Assembly (NCBI RefSeq): GCF_000753865.1
Contig: NZ_JQFW01000010.1
Location: 1 to 64,000, forward strand
DNA: 64,000 nt
DNA from: Alteromonas sp. LOR
Lineage (GTDB): Bacteria; Pseudomonadota; Gammaproteobacteria; Enterobacterales; Alteromonadaceae
Direction of reading: 5' to 3'
Part shown: in pieces, positions 8,663-17,814 of the stretch
Position numbering within the stretch: the stretch's first letter is position 1
Layout: each line of letters starts with the position of its first letter
Notes under the pieces: generated by a model
Database searches by the model: none
Seen by the model: only the letters and a program-made list of their open reading frames with translations
What the model was told of the DNA's origin: nothing
Made by a program: the position numbers and the translations under genes

Positions 8663-10026
8663 TGACGCGCTGGAACTTGCAACAACGTCCAATATCCAGA
8701 AAAGCAAAAAGCGCTTACAAAATACAGGCAGCACCGCCTCTCATTTTATCGCTGAGCTTTTTAGCAGTAATAGCGATCGGTACCTTGCTACTACTGCTTC
8801 CCGGCATGACCACTCAACCTATTTCATTTTCACAGAGCCTATTCACTGCAACGTCGGCAGTAACTGTCACTGGATTGGTCGTTGTTGATACAGGAACGGT
8901 ATTTACTCAAGTAGGGCTCACTATCATTGCTCTATTGATTCAAATTGGCGGCCTTGGATTGATGACCTTCGCAGTAGTAACCTTAATTGCACTAGGCAGT
9001 AAAATATCGTTTTTACAGCAATCTGCTATTAAAGAGGCATTTAATCAAACGGACCTATCTACCCTCGTTTCTACCGCTAAATCAGTGCTCTTGTTTGCGT
9101 TAATAATCGAATTGCTAGGCTTTATTATTTTATCGACTTTTTGGTTACAGACTAAGCCTATCGGAGAAGCGCTGTTTCACGCATTTTTCTATACGGTTTC
9201 TGCTTTCAACAACGCAGGTTTCGCCCTTAGCGCCAATAGCCTATCCTCGTATGTCGGAAATCCAGTGATCAATCTCACGATAACTGCCTTATTTATCATT
9301 GGTGGTTTAGGCTTCTCCGTATGGATAGATCTAAACAAAAAGCGAGCATGGCGGCCTCTTTCTGTTTATAGCAAGCTAATGATTAGTAGCACTTTTATCA
9401 TCAACGGCATCGCGCTAGTTTTGATTTACTTTATCGAAAAAGATAATCCCAATACCCTTGGTGGTTTAGACTCATCGTCTAGATTTTGGGCAGCATGGTT
9501 TCAAGCCGTAACGCCTCGAACCGCTGGATTTAACACTATCGATATAAGTGCGCTAGAAAATGCTACAACGTGGCTAACGCTTCTGCTTATGTTTATAGGG
9601 GGAGGGTCTATGAGTACAGCGAGCGGAATTAAGCTTGTTACTTTTGTCGTGCTAATCATGTCAGCATATAGCTATTTGCGCCGTGACCCCTCGCCATCAA
9701 TATTCGGAAGGTCGCTATCTACCGAGACCAGAGGAAAAGCACTAGCACTGACTCTTCTTTCAACTGCGGTATCGTGGCTGGCAATATTCATTCTATCAAT
9801 AACCGAAAAAGCTGATTTCCTAGATGTAGTTTTTGAAGCTATTTCCGCTCTCGGCACGGTGGGGTTATCTAGGGGGTTAACGGGTGATTTGTCTGATGCT
9901 GGTGCAGTCGTAATTATCTTTTTGATGTTTATAGGCCGCTTGGGACCGTTAACTATTGCGTACTTCCTAGCTAGCCCTCGTCAGGTAACAATTAGATACC
10001 CAAACAGCACTATTCCTGTGGGATAA
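8662..10026 (+). CDS. KtrB/TrkH-family potassium translocator
   Basis: Integral membrane subunit of a Ktr-type potassium uptake system. The four selectivity-filter loops are visible: SAVTVTGL near residue 70, SAFNNAGF, TPRTAGF and ISALGTVGL. Between them are the paired helices of the superfamily, and at 454 residues it has KtrB size. It is the last gene of a four-gene operon (kinase, regulator, gating subunit, translocator) and is followed by a strong hairpin. The unusual point is the linkage of a Kdp-like two-component system to Ktr genes in place of a Kdp ATPase. Confidence 0.9.
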   Translation: MTRWNLQQRPISRKAKSAYKIQAAPPLILSLSFLAVIAIGTLLLLLPGMTTQPISFSQSLFTATSAVTVTGLVVVDTGTVFTQVGLTIIALLIQIGGLGLMTFAVVTLIALGSKISFLQQSAIKEAFNQTDLSTLVSTAKSVLLFALIIELLGFIILSTFWLQTKPIGEALFHAFFYTVSAFNNAGFALSANSLSSYVGNPVINLTITALFIIGGLGFSVWIDLNKKRAWRPLSVYSKLMISSTFIINGIALVLIYFIEKDNPNTLGGLDSSSRFWAAWFQAVTPRTAGFNTIDISALENATTWLTLLLMFIGGGSMSTASGIKLVTFVVLIMSAYSYLRRDPSPSIFGRSLSTETRGKALALTLLSTAVSWLAIFILSITEKADFLDVVFEAISALGTVGLSRGLTGDLSDAGAVVIIFLMFIGRLGPLTIAYFLASPRQVTIRYPNSTIPVG

Positions 10027-10036
10027 AAGATACATC

Positions 10037-10060
10037 GAAAGGCGTCAGATGACGCCTTTC
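10037..10060. terminator. Bidirectional terminator between potassium operon and rpiB-like gene
   Basis: An 11-bp perfect stem, GAAAGGCGTCA paired with TGACGCCTTTC, with a minimal loop, flanked by T-rich sequence on one side and A-rich on the other. It lies between convergent genes and probably serves both. Confidence 0.8.
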
Positions 10061-10077
10061 TCTTATTAAATCAAAAG

Positions 10078-10716
10078 TTACGAGACTAAAGACTTAACAT
10101 ATGACGTTATTGATTCATCTTTGCCATTTTCAAAAAGGCATTTCTGAAAACGTTCTCCAGATAAAGCAACTTTCACAAGCTCTTGGTCAATTTTCTTCAA
10201 CGTATCGACGTAATCATCGCTCGATAACGCCGCTTTTAGATCTGCTAAGATGGCGGCATTGCGAACCTGAGGCTCTTTTCTCTCAACAGGATATCCAGCG
10301 CCTCGCTCACCAGTTAATGCTTTCTCAAAGATATAACGTGCATTAAGCTCTGCACCCCAGCCAAAACCTTTCGCAAAAGGAAGTGCCAATGCATTACCGT
10401 TGTTAACTTGGTTAAACAAAAATGCATCTGAAGGGTCGATACAATAACCACAGAACACACCGGGTTGAGCATTCAACGACATCAGAGCACCTTGCCCAGT
10501 ACCACAACCAGCAATAACGAAATCTACTGCACCAGAATTTATCAATGTCCCGGCCATGATCCCCAAATGCACGTAGGTAAGATGATGATCGGTTTCACTG
10601 TTCATCCCTACATTGTGGACACTATGACCTAGTGAATCGGCTACAGATTCTAGCTCTTTAAGAATTACAGGATTTTTTGACGCCTGGCTATTTTCCATCA
10701 TTAATGCAATTTTCAT
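10078..10716 (-). CDS. RpiB/LacA/LacB-family sugar-phosphate isomerase
   Basis: Predicted aldose-ketose phosphate isomerase of the RpiB fold, 212 residues. The family signature around the substrate loop is clear: VDFVIAGCGTGQG near residues 65-77, followed by a conserved asparagine/glycine-rich segment (NNGNALALP). It carries about 60 more C-terminal residues than RpiB of E. coli, as in several RpiB-like proteins of uronate or rare-sugar clusters. It stands alone between convergent and divergent genes of the polysaccharide locus. Ribose-5-phosphate is the default substrate. A pentose or uronate-derived sugar phosphate is an inference from location, so no gene symbol is given. Confidence 0.75.
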   Translation of the reverse strand: MKIALMMENSQASKNPVILKELESVADSLGHSVHNVGMNSETDHHLTYVHLGIMAGTLINSGAVDFVIAGCGTGQGALMSLNAQPGVFCGYCIDPSDAFLFNQVNNGNALALPFAKGFGWGAELNARYIFEKALTGERGAGYPVERKEPQVRNAAILADLKAALSSDDYVDTLKKIDQELVKVALSGERFQKCLFENGKDESITSYVKSLVS

Positions 10717-10937
10717 GACTACTCCTGAATAAATTTGAAAGACATGGCTATCATAACATCTTTAACGATCATTAATAAGCACGCCAGATAAAATCATGCA
10801 CTTAAGAGCGTTAATTTACAAAGAATTTCACAATGCCAGTGCCATTACTCGTTGATAAGGTTAATCAATTGTTAGCATCATCACTCTTACCATGATATTT
10901 TATGATTGGATATAATCGTTTTTGGCACCAAAAATTC

Positions 10938-13097
10938 ATGCTTCGACAACTCTTATTACTTATTCTCACAGGTATTGTACTTAACGCGTTCGGTAGTGAG
11001 GCTGAACAGTGTGGTTCGTGTCATCAAGAGCAATTATCTGACTGGCTAAAATCGGATCATAGTAAAGCTATGGATGTAGCCACAGAAGCAACGGTAAAAG
11101 GTAATTTCGACAACCTTGTATTTGAGCACTTCAATCAAAAAGCGACATTTTTTAAGCGCGACGGCAAGTACTTTATAAAGTTTGAAGAAAATGAACACAC
11201 TACAGACTATGAAGTGAGTTACGTATTTGGTCACTTTCCTCTTCAAGAATACCTTATCAAAACTGACAGCGGAAAAATGCAGGTGTTCCCTTTTGCATGG
11301 GATACAAGAGAAAAATCAATTGGCGGCCAAAGGTGGTATCCCATTTATCCTGACGAAGAAATTAGCCAGGAAGATAGATTACATTGGTTGCAACCGTTAC
11401 AGAATTGGAATGGGATGTGTGCAGACTGTCACTCATCAGGTTTACAAAGAAACTACGACAGTGAAAGAGATTCCTTTAAAACAGTTTGGAACGAAGTGAA
11501 CGTTTCTTGCCAATCATGTCACGGTAAGCTTTCTAACAGTCACTACAAAAAAAGCAAAACGTCCCATTCTGCTCTTACTAAAAACGAACAGAAAAATATT
11601 GGCAACTGGTTGCTAGGCGAAAATGACGATATCGCTTCTTGGACAGGTCCCGAAAGAGACAACCGTTTTATGGATACCTGTTTTGCTTGCCATTCGCTTC
11701 GTACGCCGCTCACTGATGGGATCGCCCCATCTGAACCGTTTTTATCGCAATTCAAGCCTGCCTTGTTGTCAACGCCTCAGTATCATGTAGACGGGCAAAT
11801 TCGAGATGAGGTGTACGTATATGGGTCCTTTTTACAAAGTAAAATGTTCGAGGCTGGTGTGAATTGCAATGACTGTCACAATCCTCACACAGCCAAAGTA
11901 AAAGTAGAAGGAAACGGGCTTTGTTTACAATGTCATAAATCATCGACATTTGATGATGTGAAGCACCATCGTCACGAACCTGATACCGCAGGTTCACAGT
12001 GTGTGAACTGTCATATGCCGACGAATACATATATGGGTATCGATGAACGACGAGACCACAGCTTTCATATTCCGACACCAAGTTTAAGTGAAAAATTCGA
12101 TACGCCAAACGCATGTAATGGTTGCCATGAAGATAAAAGCGCAAAGTGGGCTAAAGATAGCTTAATTGACTGGCATGGCGCTTCAACTTCTCCACATCCT
12201 ACAGAAATGCAATATATGCGATTACTAAGTGGTGAACGTTTAACAGCAAATCGCCACATTGCGTTGGCAAAAAATAGCTCACTTCCAGACATTAAGCGAG
12301 CCACCGTCATATCTTTATTGCCTAACACTCTCCAAACCCTACCCTACAGTTACGCCAAGGTATTAGCATCTGACAGCAGCCCGTTGGTGCGACTTGCCTT
12401 TGCAGACATCTCATTTCTAGTTGATAGAAACAAAAGGTCCCAACTTTTAAAACCTCTGCTTCAAGACCAATTCAGAGCCATCAGAATTGCCTCGGCAGAG
12501 CAACTGATCGCTTCAGGTGAGGTGTCGCTCGTTTCATCTACTGTTTTGAGTGAAATGACAGAGTCATCACAACAGACACTATGGCGAGGTGAGGGCAATT
12601 TAAACGCTAGCTTGGTTCAAGCGAACTTAGGGAACTTTGTCCAAGCAGAAGAATTCTTAAAAGCAGGCATATCAAGAGACCCTTTCTTTGAGCCTAATCA
12701 CATTAATTTGGCCAATCTGTATCGCTCATTGGGCAAGGATCACTTAGAAGGCTCAACACTTAAAGACGGTCTGGAAGCTAACCCTCAATCTTCGTTAATG
12801 CATTACGCTGAGGGTATGCGTTTGATAAGAGCCCAAGATATAGATACTGCTATTATCCACCTGACAAAGGCCAACAATATCGAGCCTAGCAATAGTAACT
12901 ATTTGTACATTTTGATGTTGGCTTTAGACAAAGCGGGCGACACCAAAGGTGCGATAGAAATTTTGAAAGACAAGGTTTCTGCGGTGAATAATCAATTTGA
13001 ATTGCTTCAACTTGGTCTAAATTTTTCTCAAAAATTAGGGCTTCGAATTGAATACATGCACTTTAAGAAAGAATTGGAAAAAGCGCAACGCCAATAA
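10938..13097 (+). CDS. Eight-haem c-type cytochrome with C-terminal TPR-like repeats
   Basis: Exported multihaem cytochrome of about 719 residues. Eight CxxCH haem sites are visible in order: CGSCH, CADCH, CQSCH, CFACH, CNDCH, CLQCH, CVNCH and CNGCH, all in the first 400 residues. Residues from about 440 on are helical and resemble HEAT then TPR repeats (for example LGNFVQAEEFLKAGISRDPF). The chosen ATG starts directly at the signal peptide LRQLLLLILTG; an in-frame ATG at 10902 is possible, and neither has a strong ribosome site. It should act in the periplasm in electron transfer, but donor and acceptor are unknown. Its presence in a sugar locus is unexpected. Similar cytochrome-TPR fusions occur in marine bacteria with no settled function. 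Confidence 0.85.
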   Translation: MLRQLLLLILTGIVLNAFGSEAEQCGSCHQEQLSDWLKSDHSKAMDVATEATVKGNFDNLVFEHFNQKATFFKRDGKYFIKFEENEHTTDYEVSYVFGHFPLQEYLIKTDSGKMQVFPFAWDTREKSIGGQRWYPIYPDEEISQEDRLHWLQPLQNWNGMCADCHSSGLQRNYDSERDSFKTVWNEVNVSCQSCHGKLSNSHYKKSKTSHSALTKNEQKNIGNWLLGENDDIASWTGPERDNRFMDTCFACHSLRTPLTDGIAPSEPFLSQFKPALLSTPQYHVDGQIRDEVYVYGSFLQSKMFEAGVNCNDCHNPHTAKVKVEGNGLCLQCHKSSTFDDVKHHRHEPDTAGSQCVNCHMPTNTYMGIDERRDHSFHIPTPSLSEKFDTPNACNGCHEDKSAKWAKDSLIDWHGASTSPHPTEMQYMRLLSGERLTANRHIALAKNSSLPDIKRATVISLLPNTLQTLPYSYAKVLASDSSPLVRLAFADISFLVDRNKRSQLLKPLLQDQFRAIRIASAEQLIASGEVSLVSSTVLSEMTESSQQTLWRGEGNLNASLVQANLGNFVQAEEFLKAGISRDPFFEPNHINLANLYRSLGKDHLEGSTLKDGLEANPQSSLMHYAEGMRLIRAQDIDTAIIHLTKANNIEPSNSNYLYILMLALDKAGDTKGAIEILKDKVSAVNNQFELLQLGLNFSQKLGLRIEYMHFKKELEKAQRQ

Positions 13098-13150
13098 TTT
13101 ACGCAGCTAGTGATATAGATAAATTTAACATAATTGTAGGGAGAAACTGA

Positions 13151-13465
13151 ATGTCTGAAAAGTTAGGTGTAGTCGAAGATATGGGAGGCGGCATTAAGCG
13201 CCAAATACTTGCTTATAACAATGATGCTATGGCCGTCAAAGTATGGTTTGAGAAGGGCGCAGAGGGCTACGCTCATAGCCACCGTCATACCCAAATAGTG
13301 TATTGCGAAGAGGGAGAGTTTAACTTCATCATCGGCGGTGAATTAAAGGTATTAAAGGCAGGTGATAGCTGTGCTATCGATCCACATGTTGAGCATGGTA
13401 CAACAACAGAAACGGGCGGTATCCTTATAGATATGTTTAGCCCGATGCGAGAAGATTTTTTGTAA
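13151..13465 (+). CDS. kdgF: KdgF-like cupin, unsaturated-uronate processing
   Basis: Small single-domain cupin of 104 residues. The metal-binding histidines appear in AHSHRHTQ near residue 42 with a glutamate in EGEF, and a further histidine in DPHVEHG near residue 80. Size and motif match KdgF, which speeds conversion of 4,5-unsaturated uronates, released by lyases plus GH105/GH88 enzymes, into linear ketouronates. GGGAG eight bases before the ATG gives a strong ribosome site. In this locus it would take the unsaturated uronate freed by the GH105 enzyme. The assignment rests on motif and context; other small cupins look similar. Confidence 0.7.
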   Translation: MSEKLGVVEDMGGGIKRQILAYNNDAMAVKVWFEKGAEGYAHSHRHTQIVYCEEGEFNFIIGGELKVLKAGDSCAIDPHVEHGTTTETGGILIDMFSPMREDFL

Positions 13466-13501
13466 GACTCTAGCCAGGAGTAATACTGTCTTCGCCTCAT
13501 A

Positions 13502-13529
13502 AAAAAAGCTGCAAATTTGCAGCTTTTTT
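13502..13529. terminator. Bidirectional terminator between kdgF and xylA
   Basis: A 28-bp perfect palindrome with A6GCTGCAAA on the left and its inverse ending in six T on the right. It separates convergent genes and should stop transcription from both sides. Confidence 0.88.
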
Positions 13530-13544
13530 GACTATCGTAAACCT

Positions 13545-14867
13545 CTATTTGTAAATGATCTGATTCACAATATTCTCTAAACCTTCTTGCTTTCCTGAAA
13601 TAGGCTTAGGATCTAAGGATTTCAATTTAGTATGCTCGGCTAAGGATTCCAACGACATATTTCCATCAAGAATTTCTCGTCCGAACACCGAGTTCCATTC
13701 TGCATAGCGACTCTTTACATTACTGCCTAGCACGTCGTTTGAAATAAGCTCGTAAGCTTTCTTTAAGCCTAACGCACACGTGTCCATACCGCCTATATGA
13801 CCTAAAAACAGATCTTCGGCGTCTAAGCTTTGGCGCCTTAGCTTCGTATCGAAGTTAAACCCACCTGATGTATAACCACCGTTCTTTAAAATTTCATAAC
13901 AAATGAGCGTCATTTCTTCCACTGAATTAGGAAACTGATCGGTGTCCCAACCCAGCTGAGCATCCCCGCGATTCGCATCGATAGAACCAAAAATATCAAG
14001 TGCAAAGGCAGTCGCCACTTCGTGATGAAATGAATGCCCTGACAAAGTTGCATGGTTCCCTTCAATATTGACTGCGAACTCTTTCTCCAAACCGAACTCT
14101 TTTAAGAAACCATACACAGTGGCCGTATCATAGTCATACTGATGCTTAGTAGGCTCTTGCGGCTTCGGCTCAATAAGCAGTAAGCCATCAAAACCAATTT
14201 TGTGTTTATGCTCGACAACCATGTTCATAAATCGCCCTAATTGCTGACGCTCTCGTTTTAAATCTGTGTTCAAAAGAGTTTCATAGCCTTCACGACCACC
14301 CCATAACACATAGTTAGCGCCACCGAGAGCTTTAGTGGCATTCATGGCATGGTAGACTTGTGTCGCTGCGCGAGTAAAAATCTCAGGATTAGGGTTGGTA
14401 GCAGCGCCAGACATGTAACGAGGGTGGCTAAATACGTTTGCAGTTCCCCACAAAAGCTTCATCCCGGTTTCTTCTTGTTTGCGAGCTAAAACATCGGTCA
14501 TCTCAGCGAAGTTTCGAATATAGTCTTGTATTGAATCGCCTTCAGGGGCAACGTCGATATCGTGAAAGCAGTAAAACGGCGTGCCCAGCTTTTCAAAAAA
14601 AGAAAACGCCACATCTGCTTTCTGCTTAGCTCCCTCCATTGGGTCGCCGGCAGCAAGCCACGGTCTATTAAATGTGCCACCACCAAAAACGTCAGCACCG
14701 TCCCAACAGAAATTGTGCCAGTAACACGTTGCAAAGCGAAGGTGCTCTTCCATTGTTTTTTCACCAATAACCTCTTTAGGATTATAGTGTTTAAACGCCA
14801 AAGGGTTAGTTGACTCCGGTCCTTCATATTTAATTGAAGGTATGCTTTCAAAATAGTTACTCATCAT
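13545..14867 (-). CDS. xylA: Xylose isomerase
   Basis: Converts D-xylose to D-xylulose in the cytoplasm. At 440 residues it is a class II xylose isomerase. The metal and substrate signatures are present: [13 protein letters not shown] near residue 100, [29 protein letters not shown] near residue 232 and [12 protein letters not shown]. Two ATG codons stand in tandem; the second, at 14864, has the better distance from AAGGA, so the protein may be one residue shorter. It is followed downstream by a palindromic terminator. It follows xylB by about 70 bases, in one operon divergent from xylR. Xylose is a minor sugar of ulvan, which explains the presence here. Confidence 0.96.
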   Translation of the reverse strand: MMSNYFESIPSIKYEGPESTNPLAFKHYNPKEVIGEKTMEEHLRFATCYWHNFCWDGADVFGGGTFNRPWLAAGDPMEGAKQKADVAFSFFEKLGTPFYCFHDIDVAPEGDSIQDYIRNFAEMTDVLARKQEETGMKLLWGTANVFSHPRYMSGAATNPNPEIFTRAATQVYHAMNATKALGGANYVLWGGREGYETLLNTDLKRERQQLGRFMNMVVEHKHKIGFDGLLLIEPKPQEPTKHQYDYDTATVYGFLKEFGLEKEFAVNIEGNHATLSGHSFHHEVATAFALDIFGSIDANRGDAQLGWDTDQFPNSVEEMTLICYEILKNGGYTSGGFNFDTKLRRQSLDAEDLFLGHIGGMDTCALGLKKAYELISNDVLGSNVKSRYAEWNSVFGREILDGNMSLESLAEHTKLKSLDPKPISGKQEGLENIVNQIIYK

Positions 14868-14936
14868 TTTTCCTTTTTTGTACGCGCTGAATGGCCACGT
14901 AGCTGTCGTTTCTAAATTTTTACTCTCAACTTGATT

Positions 14937-16397
14937 TCAAGAGAAGAATGGCTCAACGGCGTAGTACAGTTCTCTAAATTTTTGTCGTTTACTGAGGTAG
15001 TCAACATGGACCTCGCTGTTCGGCACATAAGTTTCCTCTAGCGTAGGCTTGAAGCACACATCTGAGATATCTAAACTTGGGTTAGCCGCTAATTGCGCTA
15101 AACGCGCCGCTCCTAAAGCCGGTCCAACATCCCCTCCTTCACGATATTCCAACTCGTAGCCACTAATATCACTAAGTAACTGACGCCAAAATGTGCTTCG
15201 CGCACCACCGCCAATAAGACTTATAGAGGTGGCAGCAATACCACTTTGATGCACTGCATCTATGCCATCGGCAAGAGCCATAGAGACCCCTTCTATAACC
15301 GCTCGCGCCATGTGTACACGCTCAGTTGATGCAGATATGCCAAAAAAAGCAGCTTTTGCCGAAGGGTTGTTGTGGGGAGTTCTTTCACCGGTCAGATAAG
15401 GAAGGAATACTGGGGTTTGTGTATCTAGATGGCTGGTGTGTGATTGCACGTCATCAATCATGTGACCGACATCGATATAACCGCTCTGCTTAGCGTACCA
15501 ATCTAAGCAACTTGAGGCACTCAGCATCACTGACATCAGATGCCATCGATTGGGGATAGCATGGCAAAAGCTATGAACAGCTTGGGCGGTGTTTACAGTA
15601 AACCGATCGGTAACCGCAAAATAAACGCCTGATGTGCCGAGCGACAGCATGGCGTGACCAGATTCATAAATGCCGCATCCAATAGCACCGGCAGCATTAT
15701 CCCCTGCTCCACCAGCGAGTACTACATTGTGCATTCCCCATCGACGCTGAAGAGACTCTTTCAAATTTCCTGTAACACTGCTGCCTTCGTAAAGTATCGG
15801 CATGTTATCGGCACTAAGGCCACAAGCTGACAATAGCTCTTCGTCCCAGCAACGAGATTCAGTATTCAACCATACAGTCCCTGCAGCATCAGACATATCG
15901 GTGCCAAACTCTCCCGATAGTTGATATCTCAAAAAATCTTTGGGAAGCAAAACCTTATTTATTTTAGAGAATATTTCAGGTTCATTCTTTTTAACCCACA
16001 GAATTTTGGGGGCTGTAAAGCCGGCCATTATGAGGTTACCGGTGCGAATAGACGAATCTGGAACTAGCTTACCTAAGTCTTCGCATTCCTCCGAACTGCG
16101 ACCGTCATTCCACAATATTGCAGGTCTTAATACATTCCCTTCATTATCAAGCAGGGTAGCGCCATGCATTTGGCCGCTTAGGCCAATTGATTTAACTTCG
16201 GTCAAATCAACCTCTCGGCTCAGTTCATCTAAACTGTCGCAAGTAGCTTCCCACCAGTCGTTTGGATCCTGCTCTGACCAAAGCGGATAAGGCATAGATA
16301 CGCTCAAGGGTCGAGTTACCGAGGTAACAACCTTACCACCTTCGTTTATTAACACCGTTTTCACACCGGAGGTGCCTAGATCTATTCCTATATACAT
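14937..16397 (-). CDS. xylB: Xylulokinase
   Basis: Phosphorylates D-xylulose to xylulose-5-phosphate, feeding the pentose phosphate pathway. The FGGY-kinase amino end MYIGIDLGTSGVKT and the xylulose-specific SGQMHGATLLD are present. The carboxy half carries GERTPHNNPSAKAAFFG and the nucleotide-binding LIGGGARSTFWRQ. Its 486 residues match E. coli XylB. It is the first gene of the xylB-xylA operon and starts 173 bases from the divergent xylR gene, where palindromic sites suggest XylR control. Confidence 0.96.
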   Translation of the reverse strand: MYIGIDLGTSGVKTVLINEGGKVVTSVTRPLSVSMPYPLWSEQDPNDWWEATCDSLDELSREVDLTEVKSIGLSGQMHGATLLDNEGNVLRPAILWNDGRSSEECEDLGKLVPDSSIRTGNLIMAGFTAPKILWVKKNEPEIFSKINKVLLPKDFLRYQLSGEFGTDMSDAAGTVWLNTESRCWDEELLSACGLSADNMPILYEGSSVTGNLKESLQRRWGMHNVVLAGGAGDNAAGAIGCGIYESGHAMLSLGTSGVYFAVTDRFTVNTAQAVHSFCHAIPNRWHLMSVMLSASSCLDWYAKQSGYIDVGHMIDDVQSHTSHLDTQTPVFLPYLTGERTPHNNPSAKAAFFGISASTERVHMARAVIEGVSMALADGIDAVHQSGIAATSISLIGGGARSTFWRQLLSDISGYELEYREGGDVGPALGAARLAQLAANPSLDISDVCFKPTLEETYVPNSEVHVDYLSKRQKFRELYYAVEPFFS

Positions 16398-16460
16398 CGG
16401 CTTGTCTCATACAAATAAGAACTTATGTACTGATGTTGGTTATTAAAAGCGTTTATATCA

Positions 16461-16547
16461 ATTACGAAATTTTGTAATCGTTTTGTTAATTACCACATCC
16501 TGGTTTAGTATGCGGTTAACCAATAAACATAATAACTATTACGTAAT
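16461..16547. promoter_or_regulatory. Candidate XylR operators in the xylB-xylR divergent region
   Basis: ATTACGAAATTTTGTAAT at 16461-16478 is a palindrome with one mismatch pair, and ATTACGTAAT at 16538-16547 is a perfect one. Both share ATTACG/GTAAT arms and lie between divergent xylose genes. Binding by XylR is inferred from position and symmetry. Confidence 0.55.
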
Positions 16548-16570
16548 TTGTTTATACGTAGGAACCTGAC

Positions 16571-17803
16571 ATGTTCGAGAAAGCGCATAGTATTACGCTG
16601 CTCCTTAATGCAAGTAAGATATTTGATAGGCAAATAATTGAAGGCATTGGGCGCTACCTTCAAACATCTAATGCTGACTGGGATTTATATTTAGAAGAAG
16701 ATTTCTTAACTCGACTAGAGCATTTTGATGAATGGCACGGTGATGGTGTTATTGCAGATTTCGACAACCCCGCCATTGAGCAAACATTGTTGAACACTAA
16801 GGTTCCTGTAGTGGGCGTTGGAGGCTCCTATCAGAATAAAGAGAACTACCCAGGCATACCTTATGTTGCAACAGATAACTATGCGCTAGTTGAAGCAGCG
16901 TTCGAACATTTGCGGCAAAAAGGTATTGAGAGGTTCGCGTTTTATGGAAGCCCGATTAGCCAAGGGCAAAGGTGGGCTCAAGAGCGTGAACAAGCCATGC
17001 TTGCTATAACTAAGCGCCACGGATATGAATGTTACGTCTATCGTGGACACGCCGTTAGAGCCGAAACTTGGCAATATTCTCAAAAACGCCTTACAGATTG
17101 GCTCAAGAGTTTACCCACACCTACCGGAATAGTTGCAGTCACAGATTCACGAGCTAGGCATCTACTTCAGGCATGTGATCATTTAGGACTATTAATTCCG
17201 GAACGGTTTGCAGTAATTGGAATTGATGATGATGAACTTACACGCTTTTTAAGCCGCGTTAGCCTGTCATCTGTCAGGCAGGGTTGCCTCGAAATGGGCT
17301 TTCAAGCTGCAAAGCTGCTGCACCGGCAGTTACTCGGCAGCCCTCCAAAAGTCACGCAACTCTTAGTCCCACCTATATCGGTAGCAGAAAGGCAATCTAC
17401 CGACTTCAAAGCCATCAAAGATCCTCTTGTGATGCAGGCATCTCATTTCATAAGAATGAATGCTTGCAAAGGGATAAAAGTCGATCAGGTACTAGACCAA
17501 ATAGGTATTTCACGTTCGAATTTAGAAACTCGTTTTAAAGAAGAGCGTGGGCATAGTATTCATACTGAAATACACAATGAAAAGCTGGATCGTGCTTGCA
17601 GAATGTTAAGAGAAACCGAGGTACACAGCAGCGAAATTGCTAAACACTGTGGATATCCGTCTGTTCAGTATATGTATGCACTATTTCGAAAGCATTTCGA
17701 CCAGACGCCGGTTGAATACCGCCAGGCATCAAAGCTCAATAAATTTGAGAGCGAATCAAAAAGTTTGATGACAACAACTCCTAGACAAGAACGTGACCAA
17801 TAG
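16571..17803 (+). CDS. xylR: XylR-type xylose regulator (periplasmic-binding fold plus AraC domain)
   Basis: Transcription activator of 410 residues. Residues 1-280 form a LacI-like sugar-binding fold (DGVIADFDNPAIE, then VPVVGVGGSY and AVIGIDDDELTRFLS), which in E. coli XylR senses D-xylose. Residues from about 300 on form two AraC helix-turn-helix motifs, ending in the family signature SVQYMYALFRKHFDQTPVEYR. AGGAA before the ATG gives a ribosome site. It is divergent from xylBA and directly ahead of the sugar porter gene (11 bases), so it likely controls both units. Confidence 0.92.
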   Translation: MFEKAHSITLLLNASKIFDRQIIEGIGRYLQTSNADWDLYLEEDFLTRLEHFDEWHGDGVIADFDNPAIEQTLLNTKVPVVGVGGSYQNKENYPGIPYVATDNYALVEAAFEHLRQKGIERFAFYGSPISQGQRWAQEREQAMLAITKRHGYECYVYRGHAVRAETWQYSQKRLTDWLKSLPTPTGIVAVTDSRARHLLQACDHLGLLIPERFAVIGIDDDELTRFLSRVSLSSVRQGCLEMGFQAAKLLHRQLLGSPPKVTQLLVPPISVAERQSTDFKAIKDPLVMQASHFIRMNACKGIKVDQVLDQIGISRSNLETRFKEERGHSIHTEIHNEKLDRACRMLRETEVHSSEIAKHCGYPSVQYMYALFRKHFDQTPVEYRQASKLNKFESESKSLMTTTPRQERDQ

Positions 17804-17814
17804 AGAAAAATAAT

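Noticed and set aside
7312..10026. kdpFABC-linked KdpDE
   Set aside because: The channel genes have KtrB selectivity-filter loops and a single RCK domain; no P-type ATPase genes are present.
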